NCBI GenBank assembly: GCA_052173415.1
Contig: JBQMYQ010000003.1
Span: 13,708 to 77,707 of the forward strand
Reading direction: 5' to 3'
DNA: 64,000 bases
Source: Wolinella sp052173415
GTDB lineage: Bacteria; Campylobacterota; Campylobacteria; Campylobacterales; Helicobacteraceae
Shown here piece after piece: positions 41,917-50,862 of this stretch. Made by a program: the position numbers and the translations under genes. Position 1 is the first letter of the stretch, and the number at the start of each line of letters is the position of its first letter. The notes below the pieces were generated by a model, which saw nothing but the letters and a program-made list of their open reading frames with translations, was not told the origin of the DNA and ran no database searches.

Positions 41917-43294
41917 TTGACGCTCCCTGTTGATAGACGATCTCTAGCTCGCCATCATCGACAAAGCGCGTGCAGTGTTTATGAAACATTAGCTTCACTG
42001 TGCCAATAGGTCCGTTGCGCTGCTTGCCGATGATAATCTCCGCCTCCTCCTCATTTTTATTCACATAATTCGCGCGATACTCTTTCCCCTCCTTGCGTGC
42101 CTGCTCCTCCTTCTCTTTCTCATCTTTCATCTTATAAACCGCGTCGCGATAGACAAAGAGGATAATATCCGCGTCCTGCTCGATTGCACCCGATTCCCGC
42201 AAATCAGAGAGCATAGGGCGGCGATCGCTACGCGATTCCAGACTTCGGTTGAGCTGAGAGAGCGCGATAATAGGGATTTTGAGCTCGCGCGCGAGCATTT
42301 TTAGCCCGCGACTAATCTCACTCACTTCAAGGTGGCGATCACGTCCATTAGTTCCGCTCATGAGCTGAAGATAGTCAATGACCGCCATTTCCACCTCAGG
42401 ATGGCGCATTTTGAGTTTGCGAAGTTTGGAGCGGAGCTGATTGATCCCAAGCATACTATTATCATCAATAAATAGCGACTTACGCGCTATTTCATCGCTC
42501 GCATGGGTAAGGCGCTCCCACTCCTCATCGTTTAGATTCCCCACGCGGATATTTTGCAATGCGATGGAGGTTTTAGCAGAGAGCATTCGGAGCATGAGCT
42601 GCTCTGCGGGCATCTCAAGCGAGAAAATCGCCACGCCTTTGCCACTTTCAAGAGCCTTTTGCGCCATATTGAGAACGAGCGTAGTTTTCCCCATTGAGGG
42701 GCGCGCCGCCACGATGACAAGATCACCTCGCCCAAACCCCGTCGTCATTTTATTAAGCTCCCTAAAGCCCGTATCCACACCCACGAGGATCTTATTGCCT
42801 CGCGCTTTCATCTCCTTGATGTGCTCAATCGTAGCGGCGGTAATCTCGGGCGCACCCTTAAACTCATCGCCCTCTTGATTTTGAGAAATCTTATAAAGCT
42901 CGCTCTCCAAATGATCGAGAATCTCATTGGCACTGCGCTCCTCTTGCTGGCTGTATTCGCGCATGGTGTTGGCTAGTCTGTGGAGGTCGCGCTTGATGGA
43001 GCGATTCTTAATCTCCTCGACATAGGCTTCGATATTTGCGATGGGATTTGTGCCTAAAATATACAAAAGCTCCTCATCAAGGGGCTGGGCGGGATTTGAC
43101 ATCTTGCGGATAAACTCCTCATCAAGGGGCAACTCAAGACGATGAAGCTCCAAAAGTATCTCAAAAATCTGACGATACACGGGGTAGGAGAAGTCCTTTG
43201 GCTCGAGCTTCGCGCTAATCTCCTCAAAACGGCTCGGATCAAAGAGAATCGAGCTAAGCGTCGCGCGCTCAATCTGTATTCCGTAATCTTCCAT
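41879..43294 (-). CDS. dnaB: Replicative DNA helicase
   Basis: Hexameric 5'-3' helicase at the fork. 471 residues: N-terminal helical domain (to about 150), linker, RecA-like domain with Walker A ARPSMGKTTLVLNMAQ near residue 197, Walker B AVIDYLQLM and FREDLYF-like absence; arginine finger region QLNRSLESRSDRRP. Normal length. Two bases after the recG stop. Confidence 0.97.
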   Translation of the reverse strand: MEDYGIQIERATLSSILFDPSRFEEISAKLEPKDFSYPVYRQIFEILLELHRLELPLDEEFIRKMSNPAQPLDEELLYILGTNPIANIEAYVEEIKNRSIKRDLHRLANTMREYSQQEERSANEILDHLESELYKISQNQEGDEFKGAPEITAATIEHIKEMKARGNKILVGVDTGFRELNKMTTGFGRGDLVIVAARPSMGKTTLVLNMAQKALESGKGVAIFSLEMPAEQLMLRMLSAKTSIALQNIRVGNLNDEEWERLTHASDEIARKSLFIDDNSMLGINQLRSKLRKLKMRHPEVEMAVIDYLQLMSGTNGRDRHLEVSEISRGLKMLARELKIPIIALSQLNRSLESRSDRRPMLSDLRESGAIEQDADIILFVYRDAVYKMKDEKEKEEQARKEGKEYRANYVNKNEEEAEIIIGKQRNGPIGTVKLMFHKHCTRFVDDGELEIVYQQGASNVHEGKIEIPHV

Positions 43295-43296
43295 GA

Positions 43297-45129
43297 CTAT
43301 GCTCCTTCCAGTATAGCTTTAGCTTTTTTAAAGATTGTCTCATCGCTGCTTGGGTCAAAATGCACAAAATTCGCACCACTCTGACGTTCTCCGCCGAGCA
43401 GATCGCCGCTTTGACGATACTTTAAATCTAGCTCAGCGATTTTAAACCCGCTCAGTGTCTCGCTAAACTCGTGTAATCGTGTCATCTCTGGGTGGTGCGT
43501 GTATAAGAAGCAATACCCCTTAAGACCCGTGCGGCTCACCCGCCCGCGTAGCTGGTGAAGCGTGGCGAGCCCCAGCCTCTCAGGCGCGACAATCACAATC
43601 GTGCTCAGGCGCGGGAGGGAGATTCCCACTTCAACCACCGTCGTCGCAAGGAGAATCTCACCGCGCTCCCTAAACTCCCGAAGAATCGCCTCTTTCTCCT
43701 TATCTTTGCCGTGTGTAACATAAACGCGCTCAAAATTCTTACGCCAAAAGCTCTCACCCTCTTTAAGCGAAAGATAGTCCAAATGTTCGCTCTCCTCGAC
43801 CAAGGGATAGATGATTGCCGCCTGATTCCCCTTGCTAATCTCCTCTTTTAAATGTGCTAAAAGCGAAGCAAACTCACCCTTACTCACGATACGCGTCGTA
43901 ATATCCTTTGGAAAAGGAAGGTCGTGAATGAAACTAAAATCAAGCAAGCTTGATTCAATCATCGCTAGCGTCCTAGGAATCGGCGTCGCAGAGAATTGCA
44001 ACACATGTGCGCGCGCCTTTTTCGCCCCCGTGCCCGAGAGCGCGCGCTCTAGGGTGCTCCTCTGAGCCGTGCCAAAGCGATGTTGCTCATCAATCATCAC
44101 CAACGCCGCCTCGCCCAAATCACGATAAAGCAGCGCGTGCGTGCCAATGAGCAGATGAGCCTCACGCGCGATTTCATGCTCCTTTTTTGAGGAATCGTGT
44201 GTAAGAAGGGCGAGGCGCATACTCTGCGGGAGGTATTTTTTCGCCTCATCATAGAGCTGCTCGGCTAGAAGCGTCGTAGGCGACATGAGCACGCTTCTGT
44301 GCGGATACGCCATGAAAGCACTCGCCAAAATCACCATCGTCTTGCCACAGCCCACATCACCCATAATCACGCGACGAGCGGCCTTTTTGGAGGCAAAATC
44401 CTCATAAATTGCCCTAATCGCCTCGCTTTGCCCTTTGGTGAGCGCAAAAGGGAGCGAAGCGATGAACTCATCGGGGCGATTCCCTAGCCTGTGGAGTGCC
44501 TCAAAGGTGTGGCGTTTAGTTTTTAGGTGCAAAAGATAGCGAAAAATCTCAATAAATTTTAACGCCTCTTTGGCACGCTCAGGGAATCCGCTCTTTTTAA
44601 AGTGCGTAAAAAATTCATCATTTGGGTGGAAAATCGCACAAATCTCGCGCGCCTCCGTGCCGGGAATCCCAAGCTCACGCAGCGATTCCTCGTTAATGAG
44701 GCGTTGTGTAAGCTCCACAATCGTGGCATTTTTTAGCACTTTGCTCCCAAAACGCGGCGTGATTAGTCCGATTTGTGAGAGCTTTTGAGGTTGAATTAAT
44801 AGCGTCTTACCCGCTGTTTGCTCCACTTTTGCATGCACAAAAAAGCTCTCTTGTGGCGCAAAAATCGCGTAATGATATTTGGAAGGGTTAAAAATCCTAA
44901 GCTCCGCCTCGATACCGAACTTCGGTAAAAACGCTCGAGTGTGGGCAAATCGCACGCGTTTCCCGCGATGAATGATGCAGGGCTGCAATATCTCAACCTC
45001 CACCACCGCCTCCGCACCGTGCTCTAAATGGCTGCTGGGGCGGGAATCCTCATACCCTTTTGGGATACAGAGCGTCAAATCAAGAAGATCTTTGCAACCA
45101 AGTTTTTTAAGCTTAGAGAGATCGTCCAT
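43297..45129 (-). CDS. recG: ATP-dependent DNA helicase RecG
   Basis: Branch-migration helicase for stalled forks and recombination. 610 residues, shorter than the E. coli 693 but similar to Helicobacter. N-terminal wedge with LDLTLCIPKGYEDSR, Walker A MGDVGCGKTMV, helicase motifs including DEQHRFG (DExH) and QLRGRVSRTGLKGYC (motif VI). The ATG at 45129 follows the M16 stop by two bases. Confidence 0.96.
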   Translation of the reverse strand: MDDLSKLKKLGCKDLLDLTLCIPKGYEDSRPSSHLEHGAEAVVEVEILQPCIIHRGKRVRFAHTRAFLPKFGIEAELRIFNPSKYHYAIFAPQESFFVHAKVEQTAGKTLLIQPQKLSQIGLITPRFGSKVLKNATIVELTQRLINEESLRELGIPGTEAREICAIFHPNDEFFTHFKKSGFPERAKEALKFIEIFRYLLHLKTKRHTFEALHRLGNRPDEFIASLPFALTKGQSEAIRAIYEDFASKKAARRVIMGDVGCGKTMVILASAFMAYPHRSVLMSPTTLLAEQLYDEAKKYLPQSMRLALLTHDSSKKEHEIAREAHLLIGTHALLYRDLGEAALVMIDEQHRFGTAQRSTLERALSGTGAKKARAHVLQFSATPIPRTLAMIESSLLDFSFIHDLPFPKDITTRIVSKGEFASLLAHLKEEISKGNQAAIIYPLVEESEHLDYLSLKEGESFWRKNFERVYVTHGKDKEKEAILREFRERGEILLATTVVEVGISLPRLSTIVIVAPERLGLATLHQLRGRVSRTGLKGYCFLYTHHPEMTRLHEFSETLSGFKIAELDLKYRQSGDLLGGERQSGANFVHFDPSSDETIFKKAKAILEGA

Positions 45130-45131
45130 CT

Positions 45132-46412
45132 TTAGGGCGCACAAACAACGCTGAATGTGAGATTTGCGAGCTCCTTATGCTCTTTGATGTAGCGGTTAAT
45201 CTCTTCAAGGCTTAGTGTGGCAATCTTTGCTAGCTCCTCTTTGGCATAATCAAGCGGCAAGCCCCTATAATAGGCAGAAAATGCACTTCCTAGTCGCTGA
45301 CTGAGCGTCTCATTGCGCAAAGGCTCGCTCCCAAGCAAGAATCGCTTCGCCCCCTCCAGCTCCTCTTGCGTGATTCCTTTATCCAAAAACTCCGCAACAA
45401 GCTCGCGCACCAAGGCAATAGCTTGCTTCTCATTCTCCAATTTTGTCTGCAAATAGCCCGAAGTGTAGCTCGCGCTCTTATGCAAATTAATCCGCCAATA
45501 CGCCGAATACGCCAATCCGCGCTTCACGCGAATCTCCTCCATCATGCGACTGCCAAAGCCGCTACTCCCAAGCACAAAAGCCGCCACTTTCGCCTTGTAG
45601 CCTTCCTTAAAATCGCTAAAGCTAAAGGGAGTAGCGAAATGGATATAAGCTTGAGTGGTGTTGCGTTTGATGTATTCCACCTGAGAATCGGGGCGAACCT
45701 CATAAGATAGGGCTTTATAGGGCTCTCCTTGAGGCAATAGGGTGAGAATCGGCGCAAGCTCCTTTTTAATCTCCGAAAGCTCCACATCGCCCCCTACAAG
45801 CACGATTGCACGCTCTAAGAGGAGCTGATTCCTGATAAATCTTTGAATATCCTTAAGCGTAATTTTTTGCACATCTTCAATGCTTCCTTTGCGCGGATTT
45901 GCTAGAGGAGTATCTGCGAAAATACGCCTATTTAGCGCGGTGCTTGCAATGTAATCAAAGTCGCTCTCCTTGTGGAGCAGGGAAGTTTTCGTCTCCATTT
46001 TGATCTTCTCCAGCGTCCCTTTGGTGAGATTTGGATTGCTTAGGAGCTCTGAGAGGAGCGATAGAGCCTTTGATTGCTGCTCTTTTAGCATCAAAAGATC
46101 AAACACGAGCGTCTCTGTGCCACTCGTAACATTCAAACTAATCGCGCGATTCTCAAGCTCTGTGGCAAAGCCCACCGAACCAAGGCGTTTGCTCCCTTCA
46201 TTGAGGAGCTTTGCTGAGAGCGCAGCCAGTCCGGGAATCGTATCAGCGACGATTCCTGCCCCCTCAAAACATAGCTGCACATTTACCGCGCCCGCAATCC
46301 TGCCTTTTTCATAAATTAGCGGGACGCTAACCCCCTTAATCTCGATGTGACTAAGCTCTGCTGCCATGATGATTCCTTGTAATAGAGTGATAAAAAACAG
46401 GCGCAAAAACAT
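45132..46412 (-). CDS. M16-family protein without the zinc-binding motif
   Basis: Exported relative of insulinase-type proteases, 426 residues with a signal peptide (MFLRLFFITLLQGIIMA). The HxxEH zinc site that should fall near residue 60 reads PGLAALSAKLLNEGS, so it is not catalytic alone. It resembles the partner subunit of two-part M16 enzymes. Same neighbours (mqnC, bamA) as in H. pylori HP0655-0657 by memory, so it may belong with envelope protein assembly. Confidence 0.85.
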   Translation of the reverse strand: MFLRLFFITLLQGIIMAAELSHIEIKGVSVPLIYEKGRIAGAVNVQLCFEGAGIVADTIPGLAALSAKLLNEGSKRLGSVGFATELENRAISLNVTSGTETLVFDLLMLKEQQSKALSLLSELLSNPNLTKGTLEKIKMETKTSLLHKESDFDYIASTALNRRIFADTPLANPRKGSIEDVQKITLKDIQRFIRNQLLLERAIVLVGGDVELSEIKKELAPILTLLPQGEPYKALSYEVRPDSQVEYIKRNTTQAYIHFATPFSFSDFKEGYKAKVAAFVLGSSGFGSRMMEEIRVKRGLAYSAYWRINLHKSASYTSGYLQTKLENEKQAIALVRELVAEFLDKGITQEELEGAKRFLLGSEPLRNETLSQRLGSAFSAYYRGLPLDYAKEELAKIATLSLEEINRYIKEHKELANLTFSVVCAP

Positions 46413-46413
46413 G

Positions 46414-47451
46414 TTAATAACGCTTCAAAATCTCATAGGCGGTATTGCGTTTTGCAGGCGATTCCCCGATGTCCCTGATGAGCATAATCATCTCCTCTTC
46501 ATTCATGCGATTACTCACACCTGCGGCGGATACGACGTTTTCTTCCATCATCGTGCTCCCCAAATCATTCGCGCCAAAGAGCAACGCCATCTGCCCGATG
46601 TGGCTTCCTTGCGTGACCCACGAGCTTTGTATGTTTTTGAAATTATCCAAATAGAGGCGACTTGCGGCTAAAAGGCGAAGATAGCGGTTTGATGAAGCCT
46701 TCTGAATCTCGGGGAATTGCGCTTTTAGCGGTGTATTATGGGGCTGAAAAGACCACAAGATAAATGCGCGGAATCCGCCCGTCTCATCTTGCAAAGTGCG
46801 GATTCTCCGCCAATGCTCCACAATATCCTCATCATTCTCAATGCTTCCAAACATCATCGTCGCCGTGCTTTTCATGCCAATCTCATGCGCAGCTCTATGC
46901 ACCTCAATCCAGCGATCCGCGCTCAGCTTTTTGGGTGCAATAATATCGCGCACACGATCGCTTAAAATCTCCGCCCCTGCGCCGGGAATCGAAGAGAGCC
47001 CAGCTGCTTGCAAACGTAAAAGCGTCTCTTTGAGCGAAAGCTTTGAGAGGCGCGCGATGTAATCCACTTCAATCGCGGAGAATCCGTGGATTGTTACTTC
47101 GGGAAACTTCGTCGCAATGTGCGAAACAAGGCGTTCATACCACTCGATTTTAAGCTCCGGATGCACCCCGCCTTGGAAGAGAATCTGCGTCCCGCCAATG
47201 GCGATGAGCTCCTCAATCTTGCGGTCGATTTCAGAAAAGGGCAAAATATAAGTCTCGCTCTGCGAAATTTTGCGCTTAAAGGCACAAAATTTACAATCCA
47301 CCCAGCAGATATTCGTGTAATTGATATTGCGATCGACGACAAAAGTGGTGATTCCCTCAGGGTGGAGCTCCTTTTTACGCGCATAAGCGCGCGCTCCAAG
47401 CTCCTTTAGGGGTGTTTGTTTCAATTCGCGCAACACCTGCTCATCGCTCAT
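46414..47451 (-). CDS. mqnC: Cyclic dehypoxanthine futalosine synthase
   Basis: Radical SAM enzyme of the futalosine route to menaquinone. 345 residues. The cluster motif is CWVDCKFCAFKR (Cx3Cx2C) near residue 54, and GGVHPELKIEWYERLV and HGFSAIEVDYIARLS are strongly conserved in MqnC. I chose ATG 47451 over GTG 47460. Works with MqnP encoded at 39186. Confidence 0.94.
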   Translation of the reverse strand: MSDEQVLRELKQTPLKELGARAYARKKELHPEGITTFVVDRNINYTNICWVDCKFCAFKRKISQSETYILPFSEIDRKIEELIAIGGTQILFQGGVHPELKIEWYERLVSHIATKFPEVTIHGFSAIEVDYIARLSKLSLKETLLRLQAAGLSSIPGAGAEILSDRVRDIIAPKKLSADRWIEVHRAAHEIGMKSTATMMFGSIENDEDIVEHWRRIRTLQDETGGFRAFILWSFQPHNTPLKAQFPEIQKASSNRYLRLLAASRLYLDNFKNIQSSWVTQGSHIGQMALLFGANDLGSTMMEENVVSAAGVSNRMNEEEMIMLIRDIGESPAKRNTAYEILKRY

Positions 47452-47540
47452 TTTTATCACTTAAACAACCCTGTGTATCGATTTTGCGTCCTATAAATCT
47501 GAACAGATTCCCACACTAAAATACTCCTGCCATATCATCG

Positions 47541-49772
47541 CTAAAATCTCTGCCCCATGGTAAATTCAAAAGAGGAGGTCTGATCCTCCTCTCTCTCGCC
47601 TATTGCGCGCGGGAAGATGAAGTTGATCGGTCCGATGGGCGAGATCCACTCAAGCGACACGCCCGCTGAGCTGCGCTGTAGCTCATTGAGACTGTGCTGC
47701 CCCACCATTCCGTAATCATAAAAGAGTGTGAGGCGCATCTGCACCGTCTCAAAGAGCCCGTAGCTAATCTCCGCGCTGTTGGAGAAGGTGTATTTTCCGC
47801 CGATTCTCACACCATTGTGATCTCGGGGTGTGATGGAGCTTGATTTGTATCCACGAATCGTTGAGATTCCCCCAAGATAAAACTTTTCATTAATAGGCAA
47901 ATAGCCGCGATCCTCAATCGCTCCGATTCTCGCTTTATATCGGAGAATCACATCTTGATCGATCAGATCTTCCAAACTTTTATACAATGCTAGCCGAGCA
48001 AAATATTTATTAAATTTTTCATCACCGCCCACCCCAGCATATTCCATATAAGTCGATGCAATCACGCCATTGTGCGGAAAATAGTAATCATCGGTGTTAT
48101 CAAACGAAAGCCCGGGGATAAGCGAACTCTTTATATAACGCCCTTCGCGATAATAGGACTTGTATCGTGCTTCAAGATTATTGGCAAAGCCCAAAAGCTG
48201 CGTATTGGCAAAGCTATATCCGAGCGTCGCCTGAAGATGATCGCTCAAATACCGCCCCACCACGAGATCAAAGCCGTTGCTGCGCTCGGTGTAGTCGTAG
48301 GTGTCGTAATCTCGCTGATAAATGCTGCCCGAGAAGCTGTATTGACTATCCAAAACACGCGGATTGGAGAGGTTGAAGCGATAGGTATTCTCTACCCTAC
48401 TCTTGTCGATGTAGATTCCCCCCGTCATGCCGCTCCCAAAGACGTTTTTATCCTTAATCGAGGCATTTCCAAGTAGTCCGTCATAGCCTCCATAACCGAT
48501 TCCAAACATAAATTCGCCCGTCCTGCCCTCCTTGACCTTCACGCGCAAATTCAGACTATCCTCGCTCACACGCTCTTCGCTAATCTCCACATCCTCAAAA
48601 TAGCCTGTCCGACGAAGTGCATTGCGGGAATCTCTCACCCGCGTGGTGCTATACCATTCGCCCGGAGCGAGCAAAATCTCGCGCCGCACGACCCGATCGA
48701 GCGTGCGTGTATTTCCCGCAATCAGCACATCATGGATTTTGACCTTTTTCCCGGGCTCAATGCGATAAACCACGCGCACGGTGGAGTTTTCCGCATCTTT
48801 ATCCAAATCGGGTATCACGCGCACAAAGGCATAGCCCAGATTCCCCACCACATTTTTTAGAGAATCCATATCCTTGCGGAGCTTCTGTATATCAAAGCGC
48901 ATTCCCTTGCTAAGCCTAATCTCATCGGTCAATTCGCTAAGCTCCACCACAGGCTCGCTAAGCTCCACTTCGACATCGGAGATATAATAAATCTCCCCCT
49001 CGCTGATGTCAAATTCAAGCTCCGCATTATAGGTCGTGAAGTCCGCTACAAGCGTAGGTAGGCCAACTTTCGCGTCCAAAAAGCCTTTTTTCATATAATA
49101 ATCTTTTATACGATAGGAATCATTCTCCAGCTCATTGACGCGCAATTTCCCATCATTACGCCCCCACATCCAGCCCATAAATTCCCGCTCTTTATTCGCA
49201 CTGGGGATCTCGAGCTTACTTTGGCTGAGCTTTTTTGCACCCTTGTAGCGCGCTTTGCGGATAATAATCTCCTCGCCCTTATTCACATCAAGGATCAGTT
49301 TATATGCCCGCTCATTGAGCGATTCTAAGCTCGCCTCAACGACGCTATCATAATAGCCCTTCTTCTCCAAAGCCGCAATAATGGCACTTTTGGCACGCTC
49401 AACCTTGCTCTCATCATAGAGATCGCCCTTTTTGAGCTTAATCTCCTTGTGTAGCGTCTCTTGCTCCTGCCCCGAACCATAGCCGTTAATCTCAATCTTC
49501 GCAATCACGGGCTTTTCCACGAAGTGATAGGTCAGATTCCCCTCCTCCTCTGTGACCCAAATGTCCTTAAAATACCCCTGCTTATAAAAATCAAGAATCG
49601 AGCGATCCACCTTCTCCACATCAAGCTTCTCGCCCACTTTTACCTGCGAAATCTCCTGTGCAACCATGGGCGATAGGTGAATGAGCCCCTCATAAGATAC
49701 GCTCCTAATCACGGGCAAAGGCGCGGCAAGTAAAAATGAGGCAAAAAGTGCAAACAACACGGGGAATCGCAT
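47541..49772 (-). CDS. bamA: Outer-membrane protein assembly factor
   Basis: Central beta-barrel of the BAM complex. 743 residues: signal peptide (LFALFASFLLAAP), five POTRA domains to about residue 400 (VIRSVSYEGLIHLSP begins the first), then a 16-strand barrel with VRGF-like region IRGYKSSSITPRDHNG and C-terminal Phe (FTMGQRF). Normal length. Confidence 0.96.
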   Translation of the reverse strand: MRFPVLFALFASFLLAAPLPVIRSVSYEGLIHLSPMVAQEISQVKVGEKLDVEKVDRSILDFYKQGYFKDIWVTEEEGNLTYHFVEKPVIAKIEINGYGSGQEQETLHKEIKLKKGDLYDESKVERAKSAIIAALEKKGYYDSVVEASLESLNERAYKLILDVNKGEEIIIRKARYKGAKKLSQSKLEIPSANKEREFMGWMWGRNDGKLRVNELENDSYRIKDYYMKKGFLDAKVGLPTLVADFTTYNAELEFDISEGEIYYISDVEVELSEPVVELSELTDEIRLSKGMRFDIQKLRKDMDSLKNVVGNLGYAFVRVIPDLDKDAENSTVRVVYRIEPGKKVKIHDVLIAGNTRTLDRVVRREILLAPGEWYSTTRVRDSRNALRRTGYFEDVEISEERVSEDSLNLRVKVKEGRTGEFMFGIGYGGYDGLLGNASIKDKNVFGSGMTGGIYIDKSRVENTYRFNLSNPRVLDSQYSFSGSIYQRDYDTYDYTERSNGFDLVVGRYLSDHLQATLGYSFANTQLLGFANNLEARYKSYYREGRYIKSSLIPGLSFDNTDDYYFPHNGVIASTYMEYAGVGGDEKFNKYFARLALYKSLEDLIDQDVILRYKARIGAIEDRGYLPINEKFYLGGISTIRGYKSSSITPRDHNGVRIGGKYTFSNSAEISYGLFETVQMRLTLFYDYGMVGQHSLNELQRSSAGVSLEWISPIGPINFIFPRAIGEREEDQTSSFEFTMGQRF

Positions 49773-49910
49773 ATTTTAGGTGTTCCTTTAGGGCGTAATC
49801 TAATAGGGTGTAATCTAAAAAAAGAGGCTCATTATACCCGCTTAAGATTAATGCGCATTAAAAGGGCGTGGTATAATTGCGCGCCTATTTTTGGGAGTTA
49901 AAGGAGATTT

Positions 49911-50738
49911 ATGCAAGCGGGAATCGTAGGTCTTGGACTCATGGGTGGCTCGATGGGGCTCGCGCTCAAAGAGACCAAAATGTTCAAAACGGTCGTAGGT
50001 TTGGATGAAAACTCCATTCACGCGCAACAGGCGATTGCTCTGGGGCTTGTTGATGAGTGTGTGAATATGGGGGAGATTTGCAAATGCGATGTGATGTTTT
50101 TGGCGATTCCCGTAGATGCGATTATCAAGACGCTTCACGCTCTCCCGTCAATCGCTCCTCATACGACCATCATCGATCTAGGTAGCACCAAAGCGCAAAT
50201 CGTGCGCGCGATTCCGCCCAAAATACGCAAAAACTTCATCGCTGCGCACCCGATGTGTGGCACGGAAAACTTCGGACCCAAGGCGGCTTTCAAAGAGCTC
50301 TATCAAGGAAATATCGTCGTGCTCGCTGATTTGGGGGATAGCGGCGAGCTTCAATGCGCATTGGCTAAGGAGATTTTCATCAATATTGGCATGACAATCA
50401 TCAAAATGGATTCCGTTGCGCACGACCACCACGCCGCATTCACAAGCCACCTCCCGCACATCATCAGCTACGCGCTCGCAAATACCGTCCTCGCGCAAGA
50501 AGACCCTCAAAGTATCCTCGCGCTCGCGGCTGGGGGATTCCGCGATATGAGCCGTATCGCGAAGAGCTCTGCGCGTATGTGGAGCGATATTTCAAAGCAA
50601 AATCGCACTGAGCTTTTGGGGGCGATTGAGCTCTTTGGCAAGGAGATGATTAAAGCCAAGACACTCATCAAAGAGGAGCAGTGGGACGCGCTGTATGCGT
50701 GGATGCAAGAGGGCAACAACTTGCATAAGATTTTCTAA
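49911..50738 (+). CDS. tyrA: Prephenate dehydrogenase
   Basis: NAD-dependent oxidation and decarboxylation of prephenate toward tyrosine. 275 residues. The nucleotide motif is GIVGLGLMGGSMGLAL at the start, catalytic His region AAHPMCGTENFGPKAA near residue 115, and HDHHAAFTSHLPHII. Good SD AAAGGAG. Convergent with the AddB-like gene across a hexamer-rich spacer. Confidence 0.95.
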   Translation: MQAGIVGLGLMGGSMGLALKETKMFKTVVGLDENSIHAQQAIALGLVDECVNMGEICKCDVMFLAIPVDAIIKTLHALPSIAPHTTIIDLGSTKAQIVRAIPPKIRKNFIAAHPMCGTENFGPKAAFKELYQGNIVVLADLGDSGELQCALAKEIFINIGMTIIKMDSVAHDHHAAFTSHLPHIISYALANTVLAQEDPQSILALAAGGFRDMSRIAKSSARMWSDISKQNRTELLGAIELFGKEMIKAKTLIKEEQWDALYAWMQEGNNLHKIF

Positions 50739-50773
50739 CCCTGCGTAACTTCCAAAATGTGCGAGAAACTGCA

Positions 50774-50847
50774 GGAATCGCGCGCTTTTTCTCATCGATT
50801 CCCCGTCTATTCTGGACTTATTCTCCTCTGATTCCCGCACAGGAATC
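50774..50847. terminator. Two hexamer-built hairpins between convergent tyrA and addB-like gene
   Basis: GGAATCG (50774-50780) pairs with CGATTCC (50796-50802) across 15 bases, and GATTCC (50830-50835) with GGAATC (50842-50847) across 6 bases. Four hexamers occur in a 124-base spacer. No strong T-run follows on either strand, so termination is plausible but not proven. Confidence 0.5.
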
Positions 50848-50862
50848 GCATCTTAAAAAGGC

